From contig CM049307.1 of assembly GCA_026874595.1 (NCBI GenBank), forward strand, positions 92,728,330 to 92,792,329: a DNA stretch of 64,000 bases, in the 5' to 3' direction. Each line of letters starts with the position of its first letter. Position 1 is the first letter of the stretch. The position numbers and the translations under genes are program-made. Below, one piece after another: positions 23,091 to 35,225 of the stretch. Below the pieces are notes generated by a model. That model was not told the DNA's origin. It did no database searches and was given only the letters and a program-made list of their open reading frames with translations. Source of the DNA: Sipunculus nudus (lineage: Eukaryota > Annelida > Sipuncula > Golfingiida > Sipunculidae).

Positions 23091-25800
23091 GAAGGCGAAG
23101 ACACTGATATAAGAATAAGAAAGCAATATTTGCCAATGCACTGGTTGTGGTTTGTTCGCTTGGATGCCTGATTAATTGGTGATAAGGTGTTTTCAATTAA
23201 TTAGTGGTGTCGCCAGTATTCAAACATATTGTACCTGTTTATGCATGTTACTCCCAATCCGGTGACCACATTTAAACGGTATAAATCAAAAGGTTATACA
23301 CGAGTGAACAAATTAAAGTTTAACTTTGCGAGTCTTTTGATATGTTTTTATGAATTACCGTAACCTTTTTACCGATATGAATGTGACAGATTAATATGAT
23401 CAGGTTCGCATCTCATGAATATTCATAACCATATTTGTCTTTCACATTTTTATCAATGCGACATAGTAATAGTTTTTTTATCTCAAATTACAGATCGAGC
23501 TCGTCATGTAAACGATATTTTCTTACGCTGTCGCAACTGGGTACAACATATGTACATATCTATCTATGTGTCAACTCTGTAACTCTTTAATGCACTTATA
23601 TCGAAATGAAATACTTGAAACCCGGCCTTATTTTAATATAACAGCATAAAAATCTAACATTCTAGCCAGAAAAGAGAATTATCTATGTATTTCATTTTTT
23701 AATGATAATGAGTCATAACTGTTCATAAAGAATAAAGAAGGCGGCCATCATTAATGTCTATATCTCCAGATATCTTTTTTTTAGGGGGGGGGATTCATTC
23801 TCCTGACTTTTGCTTCGAGTAAAAATTTAATAGAGAAATACCAGCAAACATAATAATAGATTGAAAGACAATTTATTATATTAGTTCTTCAGTTAACCAT
23901 CTCGGATCTTGTTGCAAAGCAATTCAACGGGGTACATATAGTAACGGTGTTTTAGGCAGGCTATCGAGTTTGCAGCGACATTTTGGCTATGGTAGGCTTA
24001 TCAAATCTGCTGGGTATGCGGTTATTATAAGTTAAAGAATTAAAATCACATTCATGTTTTGGATCGATTCTTTCTAAATTTTGAACTATTTGAAATATGC
24101 TTCCTTTACATTCTGATATATTCATACTTGTCTGTCAATAAAGTGTAAGTGAATATGAAAAATAACATTTCCTGATATTTTAAGTTGATACATTAAAAAG
24201 CCGCCAATCAGCACTAAATAAAACCCTGGGGATCCAATTCTAAAACTTGCTGCCTTCGTTTCATTAAACTGCATTTTTAATTATTTAAACGACACAAGTT
24301 TGATCAGAATGAACAAACAAGAGCGAACTTTAACAAAAACAAAAACTACAGAGAACTACAATAAGCAGCAGTTCCTACTTTCTAAAGTAGGGCACGTGTA
24401 TTATATATATATAAATTGCAGGACATTTTGTGTGAACTGTAGAGTGTAGATAATTCTGTAGTTAAAGATCAGACTGGCGCATTATTTTTACTATATGTAA
24501 TACCTGTACTTAAAATAAAGCTGTGTTTCATGCATATACCTGCCCAAATTTCACAGTTCTAGCATATGGCTACGACAGACCTCAAAGTTCAGAGAAAATG
24601 ACGCCTCGTGTATCTAATTTGAGAACTGTGAGTCAGTTTTACTCAAATCACAAGATGGCACCACCTCCAAGGGCAAACTGTGGAAAAGGCACCACATTTA
24701 ACAGCATCTGATGTCAACATAATCTCCCTGCAGAAAAAAAATATGATTGCATGATTATAAAGCTAAAATCCTATATAACAAGAATGAACAACATTTTAAT
24801 TGCTATTCTATTGATTTGAGGATGACAGGTCCTGTCTTATCACATTTGGTCCGGTGACCTGCACAAAGTTGTTGGTCACACCTGAAAAAAAACTTTTACA
24901 GAAACTGTAAACTGCTGACATCTGTTGGTGGCGATCGTACTAGCATTGCAATTGCCTTGGTATTAAGAACAATAAGGTGCCGCCATCTGATGGCTAACAT
25001 GAATTAGTTTTCCAGGAGGCAATTATTGTGATCATTTAGGGGTTACCAGCACCCGCCCGACATTGTTTACCTTCACCATGGCCCATTACCACAAAGACTG
25101 CTATAGATAAGTTCTATATCGACAACAAGACGTCGCTGCCTTTCAAATCTGGCCAGTACGCTACCCTACGGGTCTGGTCACACAATACGCGGCAATATAC
25201 CCTTCCTCTACAACAGGCCGATACGGGGCCCCTTGTTCTATTTACCTCTAAAATAAACGTCCGACGACCTTTTATGGCAAACCGTATGATTTTGGCAGGT
25301 ATTAGCTCTCCGCAGGGTTAATATTTGTATAGACAGCATTCTGATCAGTCAGGTTACAAAGTAGCATCACTGCTCAAGAATTATACCAGCAGTATACCCA
25401 ACTACAGTGGCCTGTTGTGTAACCTTATTATCGGTTGGATGCCATCCACTATTAGATAATAATTGAGGAGGGTACGCGTTCATTCCTGTTCGTGTGTGTG
25501 CTTATTATTTTGCACTTACGTTTTTGCGACTGGATGCATGCATAAAGTTGGTGGTGATTTAAATCTCACATACATCAGTCATAAACAATAATATGTCAGT
25601 CCAAAGTTCAAATTAGCTTTGTAACATAAATATATTGACCGAATACCCTACCCTGATAAAACCTTAGCACTACAGCAGAACGTACGTACCTATAAATTAT
25701 GGGGCCCACGCCAGAAGCACAAGATTGCATTCATAATTTCATTTTGGGCTATACTATACAATGGCATATAGTGTATTATATAATGGCATATATAAGACCG
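23091..25800. other. Intergenic; no gene recognised
   Basis: 3' flank of the oxidase gene with ATTAAA at 23312 and AATAAA at 23731. Beyond that is AT-rich sequence without coding signal. The stretch 25040-25320 is less AT-rich and may be an old repeat, but I cannot name it. Confidence 0.4.
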
Positions 25801-25811
25801 CAGGACACCCA

Positions 25812-25890
25812 CCCCCCCCCCCCCCCCCCACCACCCACCGTGACGTCGAATTGACTGACCAGGCGCGGATCGGGGGGGGGGGGGGGGGGG
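25812..25890. repeat. C18 run and G19 run 42 bases apart
   Basis: C18 at 25812-25829 and G19 at 25872-25890 flank a short spacer, with TGACGTC on both sides (TGACGTCG before the spacer, TGACGTCA at 25893). The runs can pair to a long GC stem. Confidence 0.8.
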
Positions 25891-26147
25891 TCTGACGTCA
25901 TAAACTGGAATTGCTGTTTTCCTTTTGATGACTATATCGCGGTCATTGTGAACTGTCTTGCCATATTTTGGATTATTTGTCTCATATGAATTACGTGCCA
26001 GCCTGCCAGGTAACATTATTATTCAGTCTGTAGTCGGAGGAATAGCTCAAGCAACATATGGCCTAGAACTTTTTATACTGTCTCCTTTGTATAAAAAATA
26101 CCGGAAACATGCCGACACGGGTACTGGTACAGACTGCACGTGTTCTA

Positions 26148-26167
26148 TTAGGCAGAGCTCTGCCTAA
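26148..26167. repeat. Perfect 20-bp palindrome
   Basis: TTAGGCAGAGCTCTGCCTAA is self-complementary over all 20 bases. Its function is unknown. Confidence 0.7.
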
Positions 26168-27409
26168 TTGTGCAAATTTTGTGCTTGTCAGATGATTGAC
26201 TATTTACAATGCCAACGGTCACCTGATTTGTTGCTCGTCAATCCAATGCTTATGATTATATTCATTGAATTAATATGCGATTAAGGTCACATAGAGTTTA
26301 TGGGTAGGTCAATTGGAGAGCTGCAATATGTTGCGACAGCAAGGGCCGAGACGTCCTGTTACGGGGGCAAAAAGCCAAGGAAAAGGGGGGGGGGGGGGGT
26401 AGCTTCGGCACACACACACACTGAAATACACAAAAGCTATACTGACAGACTATTGACAAAGTTGGTGAACCAGGGCATAGGCAAGCGCCTATATTTTACT
26501 GTTACAACGTCACACGTGGATGACGTCATCACATACTTTATTACGTCACTGTATACATCAACATAATGCAATCAATTTCATTAATATTATAAGGTCCTGT
26601 CATAGGCCCATATTGAATCCGACCCGTAAATTCGATCAGAGCTGTAGTAATAAATGATCCAGTGCATGTATATTGACTTCCAAACCTGCCTAACAACAAG
26701 ACAAAAGATTACACCATTTAATCTTCACCGAAGCTATTGTAGAAGGTTATTTTCTGACTATACGTCATATGGACAGGAACTATAGAAAAAAATTAACGTG
26801 ATGTAATTGAAAGCTCCTGATAAACACGTCATCAAAGTCTCTGTTGTCAGAAGTTTTGACGTTCAGACCTGTTAAGAAGTTTCATGTTTTCTTTAGAAAC
26901 TTAAATTTTACTCATTTGATTTAATGCACATTATTAAATAGTGGCCTTTTTGGCAGAGACATTAAATTTTTGTGGTGTGTACATGTAATATTTTACTGGG
27001 ACCCAAGCTGACTCGTGTCAATGAGAAACAGAATCATTCAGGTGTAACCAAAGCTAATCCGATCTGAAAATCCTTCTGATGCACATAATATTAAAATTAA
27101 TTGTAATTCCGAATATATCTATAAACAGAATTTGTTTACAGATAGATGGACGGAGCTGATCACTATATGATAAAAAAAAATCCTTTCTTTATGAGAAAAT
27201 CCTCAGACTGTTTGGATGAAATCAACATCACTGTGCGGGGACAAATGGCAATTAATACCCCCTGTGACACTGAAACTTACAAAGCTGATGTAAATTTCAG
27301 ATGCCTTGACACACCTGTTTGCACTTACAATCAAGGTCAATTCCACTTCAATCTTGACTGTTCTACAGAAAAAATAAATAAAAAGCGACCAAAGACAATT
27401 TCCAACTTA
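26168..27409. other. Intergenic; no gene recognised
   Basis: Holds a G13 run near 26386 and a TGACGTCA site at 26521-26528. The 169-codon plus ORF (27146-27655) runs into the MITE and has no protein character. Confidence 0.4.
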
Positions 27410-27782
27410 GGGTGCTTTTCCATGTGCGCGACAGAAACTGCCGCGCGTCAAACGCATGAGTTTGCCGCGCGGCCAGTCCTTTTCCATGTGAGCGTTTTGT
27501 ATGGAGCGGCAATCGCATGCCTTCCTGGCACAGCTGAACGGACCTTAACATACGAGTACGGGGAAACCCCACATGTGACGTCATTAAGGCGGAATTCCCA
27601 TGCGTTTGCCGCGCGGCAAACGCAGAAATCCAGAAATGCCGGATTCCAAAACTGACGCGTGCGTTTGCCGCGCGGCAAACGCATGGGAATTCCGCCTAAA
27701 TGAAACAGCACATGACTTTTTAACTGGTTGGATTTTCGCCGCGCGGCAAACGCTCGCAAAATGCGTACATGGAAAAGCACCC
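27410..27782. mobile_element. 373-bp GC-rich MITE with TA flanks
   Basis: Terminal inverted repeats start GGGTGCTTTTCCATGT (left) and end ACATGGAAAAGCACCC (right), flanked by TA at 27408-27409 and 27783-27784. The interior is rich in CGCGCGG palindromes, in sharp contrast to the AT-rich surroundings, and contains a second complete element (27588-27696). No coding capacity. Confidence 0.75.
27588..27696. mobile_element. 109-bp MITE nested in the 27410 element, PIF/Harbinger-like
   Basis: Two perfect 36-bp inverted arms (27588-27623 and 27661-27696, starting GGCGGAATTCCCATGCG) enclose a 37-bp loop. TAA on both sides (27585-27587, 27697-27699) makes a 3-bp direct duplication as in PIF/Harbinger elements. 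Each arm itself contains a 22-bp palindrome around GCCGCGCGGC. Confidence 0.75.
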
Positions 27783-27871
27783 TAAAATGAAATAGGGCAG
27801 GCTGGCGCGCTGTATGTCATAACAAATGTTTACTAAAATATCGTGAATGAAACCGTTATGAATTCCCGGGT

Positions 27872-27923
<52 letters not shown>

Positions 27924-28970
27924 ATTTATATAAATATAATACATAAATGTATATTTAATGGACATAATATTATTAATATGGTGCGAATTAAACTTCAGAT
28001 GACGCTCTATAAGATGCTTATGTGATTATTGATACAGCTATTTTTATAGGTTTTAATAACATATGGAACCGGCATCATTTAACCATGCAGCTTCACATAA
28101 AACTCTTCCTGAAAATCCTCTTGTAATTTAATTAATATGTTACTTTGGTAATGCCAGATTTATATTCTAAGCTAATCTGTCTATAATATACAAACTATAA
28201 GCTTTGTTTTGTAAATACCTTATTGAACAATCAGATGCAGTTCCCAAGACACAATGCATGTTTTTCAAGTTTTGAGTAATATATATCATGCATACAGTAT
28301 CGAAAGCTCCGGAGAAATCTAAAAAGACATATTTTAAGTGGTCAACATTGTTTAGGGAATTTTATATTATATAATATACCTGTGCTGTTAGTCTAGACAA
28401 CATGAAACTCAGCCCGTCTGAAATAAACTCAACGTTTTCAGCCAATTAAAAATCGACGTTTAGCTGGAAGAATTCCGCTTACTTGCCTCATGTTAAATAT
28501 CTTTTCTTTTTATTAATAATATCTTTTGTGACTTACCATGTTTTGATCTGATTTCTCTAAATTCTTTCCATTAAGTAAAATTATCTCGTTCTGTCTTACT
28601 GGATTTTGTACGTCTTCCTGTAGCGGCAGAGTTAGAACTTTTTTAATGCGATTATAAACTATAAAACTATATAAACTATATAATATTAATATTACACCAG
28701 ACAGTTGAACTCTGTGTAAAAAAAAAAAAAAAGAAAAAAAAAAAGAAAACGATAAATAACGGGTACTACAACTATTATTGCTTTTGGTACTTTACTTTAT
28801 TGTAGCAATATAAATTATAGCTAAAATATATTAGTATGATTATATCATTTATTGCGTGACATATCATATTATTATATATCTGCTTGTGTATATGTTAAAG
28901 CCAACGTGTACACATTCAAGACATATTTAGATAAGTTTTAATTAATTTATAGTTAATTTAATAGCGACAA
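27783..28970. other. Intergenic with (TA)n and A-rich tracts
   Basis: (TA)n at 27876-27915 and an A-rich tract at 28717-28747. No gene recognised. Confidence 0.4.
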
Positions 28971-30360
28971 AAGTGCAGTAGAAATCAGCACCAACTCTTT
29001 CGACTCCACATCATATAAAACTAGTTTACGTTCATATGATTTTGATATTGACACACCTTCAAATAACAAATACACAATCATATATTCAGATAAACATAAC
29101 TGCACATTTGATATTTTCATACAGAGTTTTGATGCAAATAGTAATAATTTAGTTAATGTTCAGTCATGTTTTATGATAAAATATTTATAATTAAATTTTA
29201 ACTTTGTATATTTTATCTGTATATTTAGAATTATAATTAAAATATGTTAAATAACTGAAAATGTACTGTTTCACCGAGCGTCCTTAAGAATTTAACTTTA
29301 TTTAACATGTGCCGTAGTACAGTTGCGGCTTATTCCGGAAAAGGCTTAATTATCCTAACGCGTGCACACACAAGAAATATCCTTGTACCATTATAATTCT
29401 GATTACGCAGATTTAGGGGGGGGGGCGGGTAATTTCATGTGAGTTGCAAAAGAGTAAGCACATGGAAACCGAAAAGAAAAAAGGACAAAATCGCAGATAA
29501 GTAGAACAAGCAGATCGTTAATATTAAAGACATCAACACTCCCTGAAGACGCTTTTAGTTTACACTCAGCTGAAACCAGCATATGAAACGCGGACACCCA
29601 CGTGTCCCCTTTTTTAGACATATTCAGATGATTTTAGTTTTAATTCATTCAACAGGAATTTTAGTCAACAAAGGAAGCACATGGGACATTATCAGCACCA
29701 ACGTTTTCGACTCCACATCAGATAATTCTTATTTGTTTTCATATGATTTGATATTGGCTCAGTATCAAATAACACAGAAATACAATCATAAATTCAGATG
29801 CACATAACTGCACATGCTGTTAATTTGATACTTATTTGTAATTAATTTGTTAATGTTTAAACATTTTCACACTTTGGCTACAGAGATACACATACCACTA
29901 CATTAAACTGCCTCTCTGGAGCCAATCGGGCATTAAATGAAATTCAATTAAAAATTCAATTCACTTTAAAAAATAATTAAAACTATTACGAATTTCAAAC
30001 TTTAATATATTTTCAGAAATATTTAATGATATTAAAAGATGGTCATGGTACCTGACAAGTTAACTAACACTGCAACTGACAAGGTATGATTCGTAAGTTT
30101 CAGAACCCTCGACACAGCTGTATGTTCTAACTAAAAAGGTAATGACCACTGTTTATTTCTTTGGCAACGTTTTATATGATTTTTTTAATGGTGGAGAAAA
30201 TAAACGCTATCTGCTTTCCAAATTCAAATGATTTATAGAGACATTGAGCCTTAGCTCATATATTTATCATATTGACAAAGCATCAAATAATAAATATAGA
30301 AATATGTATTCAGATAAATAATTGCACATTTGTTACTTTGATACTCTGCTGAAATTAATC
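28971..30360. repeat. Three diverged copies of one segment
   Basis: Copies begin near 28980, 29685 and 30185. Shared words include 'CAGCACCAAC', 'TCGACTCCACATCA', 'CAAATAA...AAATA', 'ATTCAGAT' and 'AACTGCACAT'. The third copy is the most diverged. This is non-coding direct duplication of an unknown repeat. Confidence 0.5.
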
Positions 30361-31278
30361 GCATGCTTATAGAAACGCACCCATATACAATTTTTTCGCA
30401 TATAAAGTATGTATACAGGGCCATTCTAATTCTGATAAAGTGAGCGAAACAATATAGGACACAAAAAGATGGAAAGGAAAGATAACGTGATCACCAGTGC
30501 ATGGTTATCATGGATGATAATAAAAACGAGATTAATACTTACGATGTGCCATGTAACCTTCATCTTGATCGAGGCCATACTTTGTTTGAAGAAAAAACTG
30601 GCACAGGTAAAAAGTGACCTGTACATTCTGACGCAATGTATGAAAAGATCTCATTCTCAAGGGATTTAAATATCTGGAACTACATACAGCACGCTACATA
30701 TGCAGTCAAGTAATGCCGGAACCTATACAGAAAACTAAGGAACCATCTTTGGGCTTCTCATGCATATAATACAGAAACAGAGCTCAATCAAACATCAGTA
30801 CCGGGCAAAAAACTAGAAAGCATCGACCAAGCGAAGAGCTCATATAATATGCAGAAAATACATATCGTGACTATATCCAGAAAAGATTTCAAACGAAATA
30901 GATAGCCAGAGCACGTATAAGCTACAATCTGAATAGCATAAATACAGATAAAATAAGTCACCTGATGAACTAAATGGTATGCTTAGTGTAAACTATAGCA
31001 AAGATAACGGAAATAATCAAAATGAAAGAGAACATTCACAAACCGAATATGATCCATTCACAAACCGAATATGATCCATTACTTGACAAATAAAGAATTA
31101 TCATTCTGCCCAAACATAAACTTACTGATTCAGAAATCAGTCTCTTATCGAAGGGCTTGAAATTTTGCCCTACACCTAAAATCGATTGCAAATCTTTGGA
31201 GACGGAACTTTTTTCCCGCAGACTCGTACTAAAAGAATATTTCTACCGTAAAAACTCACTATTAAATGAAGATGAAAC
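30361..31278. other. Intergenic; no gene recognised
   Basis: No exon or repeat with a recognisable identity. A 17-bp word (ATTCACAAACCGAATAT) is directly repeated near 31032-31070. Confidence 0.35.
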
Positions 31279-31449
31279 GCCTCCTGGGGTGTGTTGCAAT
31301 AAGGTGACTTAAGTCATGTAGGTGACTTAAGCCCAGGGGATCTGTGTGTCATCATGGTAACCATTATGACATCACAATTGTAACCATGGTATTTAGGCCC
31401 CCAACTGGGCTTAAGTCCAGTAAAATGTTATTGCAACAGGCTCCAGGAG
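31279..31449. mobile_element. Palindromic MITE of about 170 bp
   Basis: Left end CTCCTGGGGTGTGTTGCAAT and right end ATTGCAACAGGCTCCAGGAG form imperfect inverted repeats. CTTAAGTC/GACTTAAG words are mirrored further in. I could not define a clear target duplication, so the exact ends and superfamily are open. Confidence 0.55.
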
Positions 31450-32290
31450 TAATTAACAACATAAATTGTACAAAAAATGTGGACACCCCCGGCAGGACGC
31501 AAACCTAATTTACGTATTTGACTGTGGGCGGGAGGTGCACCTGCAGGTTCATTCACTACGCATCCGCCAGCTGAAAAGAAAGTTTTATTTTAAACGTAGC
31601 CGAACTGATTTTGAAAGCCCGATACGAAGTGAATTTCTTTTGAAAATATGGGCCTAAAACCAGCCGGAATGCAGGTGGCAAGTGAAAATAAGCGTGGCGG
31701 GCCGTCCAGGAAGGCGTGCATGAAGGACAACGGCACAGACTTACAGAATTATTATGTAATATAATTATATTTATTTACTTATTCATATTTATTCTGCGTG
31801 ACCAGAGGTCCGTGTTCGTGCGCGACAAGTCCCAGGCAAGGAGAAAAAACGTGATAAAAGAAACACAAAAGAAATACCGGTCGAAATCTTGATTTGTGAG
31901 GTTGCGCGGCATGACTACCAGGTGGCGTGCGTGCTATGTTTATGTATACTTATGGCCCTTGTGTTCAGGAGTAAGCAAACGGTTTTGAAACGAAATATTG
32001 GAAGATACCATAATGGTTTAAGGAGAAAACGTTATATTTTATGTCTATGTAACAGGCTTGGTATTTGAATAGGTCCCTTTAACAGTTCCTTCTCATGTTA
32101 CCTTTTCAGTGGTGGTTGTGTTCCTCCTACACCATATTCTCAGAGAAGATGAGGAAAAGGTAAAGATCGTGGGGGCGGAGGGAGCTCGGCTCCGGGGATG
32201 TCTCCCGCGGGATGACACTTGTAAACTTGCCTCTGGGGTCTCCCTAATGGGTGGGGGTTGCCCGTGTGCCCGCCAGGAGAATGTCATTTA

Positions 32291-32429
32291 AGGCAATGAC
32301 GGAGACAAAACGCGGCGCATCATGGGAAGACCTGCCCAACCGACAGGTGTCGCTTCCCTACGGCTCCCGACTGGCGGTCCTGAAATTTGAGTTCAACCGC
32401 CCAAAACAACAGCTGGAACTTTCATCGGG
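32291..32429 (+). CDS. Possible exon of an unrecognised gene
   Basis: Open frame from a local ATG with balanced, protein-like composition: FKAMTETKRGASWEDLPNRQ, then VSLPYGSRLAVLKFEFNR, then PKQQLELSSG. It ends at a possible GTACTT donor in phase 1. The surroundings (32100-32430) are clearly richer in GC than the flanks. I recognise no family. A second protein-like piece follows at 33093-33220. Confidence 0.3.
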
Positions 32430-32560
32430 TACTTCTTTTTATAATTATAACAACTTATGTTTGTCTGTGAACATATCACTTATAAAAGAGTAGAGATTGG
32501 ATATGAATTTATAAAACGATACTGTCGGGTAAGAGACACACTCGATTATAGTGGCGTCAA

Positions 32561-32686
<126 letters not shown>

Positions 32687-33092
32687 TTGCATATTAACAT
32701 TTGCCACATAATGGCAATATGTTATCGTAATATTTTTTATATATTATTATATTTTATGTATTATAAAACGATTAGGTTATAATTACACTGTTTAAAAAAT
32801 GTAAAATTAATTATGTACTATTATTGTTATATATATCATTGCATCAGTGATTAGGATCCTTATTTATTACTAACTCGATGCTATAAATTTTGCATATATA
32901 TTGTAATCTTTTATTTTTGATAAAACACAAAATATTTTGAAGAACAGTTTGATTTGATTATAATCTCTTCATGTTATTGTGGCTATGTTTATGCATGATA
33001 TATCTCGCTTATATGATGCAAAAACTGTTCAAATTAAAAGTAAAGTTTTTTATATAAAAAGGCATCCAAATGTCCAGGTGACATGTCATGAA

Positions 33093-33220
33093 TGGTTCCT
33101 CTCGTGGTTTTCACGGCCCCATCACGGATACATTTGAAAAGGACCCAAGGAGATACAAGCTATATTCTTGGAATGTGTCAGTTGGAGAGAATCAACAGCT
33201 GGATGGAATAAAGATAGAGG
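33093..33220 (+). CDS. Possible exon of an unrecognised gene
   Basis: The frame MNGSSRGFHGPITDTFEKDP, then RRYKLYSWNVSVGENQQLDG and IKIE, ends at a GTATGG donor. Composition is protein-like but I cannot name it. Without a matching acceptor or a homologue it may be a transposon remnant. Confidence 0.25.
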
Positions 33221-33776
33221 TATGGCTTTAAAAAAAAAGATGTTAGTGGATTTGTATATTATAAAGTCATCATTTGTCGGTTTGACATACACACAAGGTA
33301 CAATTTAAAATGTTGAATTAAACCAAAATATACAGCAACTCATTTCCACTACTGTAGAGGCTGGGGAGTTGCTGTATATATATATATATATATATTCCTG
33401 TTTTAGTTGCAAATAGTGGCTTCACACAATTATTTGCTGATATGGCATCAAATTGCAAGCATTGTAGTATATGCCTGCATGGGGAAGGTGAGGATGACAT
33501 TTTGTGTATTTTACACAATTTCAGAAGAGCTTACATGTATAAATTGGAGCCAAGAGGATTTATCCCTTGCTTTCACAACACCCCACTGATTGAGAGTGCT
33601 ATATATATCCTATATTGTCCTTCGACACATGACAGTTAACGTTATATGTCAAAAATTACATTTCCATTCTAACAGTCAATGTTGACTAAAATATTTTCTT
33701 TAGGGTCCATCTGGCAGTAAGATAGGTTAACTTTTTTCATGATTGAACACATTTACTTTATTACACACGAACACAT

Positions 33777-33812
<36 letters not shown>

Positions 33813-33933
33813 TAATACAAATAACTGCTTATAAGTAAATATGTGTTATAAATGGATTATGATATTACTTGTATGGTGTCCATTAAATGTTTTACGTTAT
33901 ATATATGGTAAAATGGTAATGCTTATGGCTATT

Positions 33934-33938
<5 letters not shown>

Positions 33939-33986
<48 letters not shown>
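33939..33986. repeat. (TA)n microsatellite
   Basis: Pure alternating TA, with a smaller block at 34009-34026. Confidence 0.9.
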
Positions 33987-33989
<3 letters not shown>

Positions 33990-34440
33990 CTGTAAAATGT
34001 TATATAAATATATATATATATATATTACGGGGCCAAATGTTTTAGAATTTTAATGCACATTCTTTTATATTCTTTGCAGTGGAGACAACAATCTCACAAA
34101 GATGAAGACAGTTGTCGATGCAGGTGTTGATAAGGAATTGCATTTTTGGAAGGGAAGCTTAATTATCTGCCAATTATGCGACGCTTCCATGAGAGAATGA
34201 AGGTCGAAACCACACAGGCAGCCTCTCAACACAATTCAACGTATCATGATTCACCAGATTTCGATCTCAAGTTGGAGTCAGATTCTTCAAACAGCATAGC
34301 GAGTGACATGCATATTTATCTCAAAATCATTCAACAGCTGTTTTACAAGGACATTTATTGTACTCATCATTCACTTCCATACAACATTTCAATATTTAAA
34401 AATAACAATCGGATAATGTGAAATATATTTCTTCATATAT

Positions 34441-34442
<2 letters not shown>

Positions 34443-34510
<68 letters not shown>
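34443..34510. repeat. (TA)n microsatellite
   Basis: About 34 uninterrupted TA units. Confidence 0.95.
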
Positions 34511-34511
<1 letters not shown>

Positions 34512-34821
34512 CTATCTGGATATAAGCCGATTAGTGTAATGCATGCATAATGTTATTATTTCTTATTTTTATTCATTATGAAAAAATGTTGTTAATATTG
34601 CCCTTTTCATCATTAAATTTTTGTATATCAATTTGTTATCATGTTGACCTGTTGTATTACATTATTGTTGTATTAAGACACTTTTAAATATTTAATTATT
34701 GTTATATTTATCTGGGCAATTGTTTTATTTTTAAATAATGAGTATTTCATTACTATACAACACAAATAATAAAATATGAAAACTGTCATTTGTTTATTAC
34801 TTCATGTGAATATGGTTAAGT

Positions 34822-35225
34822 TTATACCTGATATATCTGGCTTATATGCAAGAGGGATCGTTCAAAATTGAAACATGGTTCCGCGCGTATAGTTTTCATC
34901 ATGTACCCCTTCAATTCACTCCACAATCCTTCGATGGCTTGGGTGTTGGTTCCATTGGCCGCTACAAAATCTTCAGAATGGTTAACAGAGTCATGTTGAT
35001 TTCCCATTTGACTCAGATTTATTAAGGAAGTAAAACAATCTGAATGAATGGCTGAACCAGATTCAACATGGGCCTGTATGATCGGCAGTAATGTGTTTGC
35101 AGAACAATTATTCAGAGTTTCAATATGGCATTTCTTTGTAACCGTATCTATTATGCCAAATAACCAGTATCAGTTTTAGAGCACCATTCTCCCTCTTTCA
35201 TATTTCAATCTCCCTTCCATTCTTG
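34822..35225 (-). pseudogene. Merlin/ISXO2-like transposase remnant
   Basis: On the minus strand one frame is open from about 35166 to a stop at 34822. It carries the signature of ISXO2/IS1595-type DDE transposases, the family of eukaryotic Merlin transposons: WLFGIIDTVT, then LLPIIQAHVESGSAIHSDCF, then VNHSEDFV, NTQAIEGLWSELK. Known Merlin proteins have 'S-D', 'V-N-H-S-x-x-F-V' and 'H-T-Q-x-I-E-x-x-W' here. Just upstream (KYERGRMVL) two in-frame stops interrupt the protein, and no N-terminal half is seen. It is a dead copy. Its terminal repeats were not found. Confidence 0.7.

Noticed and set aside
25690-26016. 108-codon minus ORF
   Set aside because: It consists largely of the translated C- and G-runs (PPPPP, GGGGG).
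27146-27655. 169-codon plus-strand ORF
   Set aside because: It crosses from unique sequence into the GC-rich MITE, and its second half is palindrome translation (repeated FAAR-type text).
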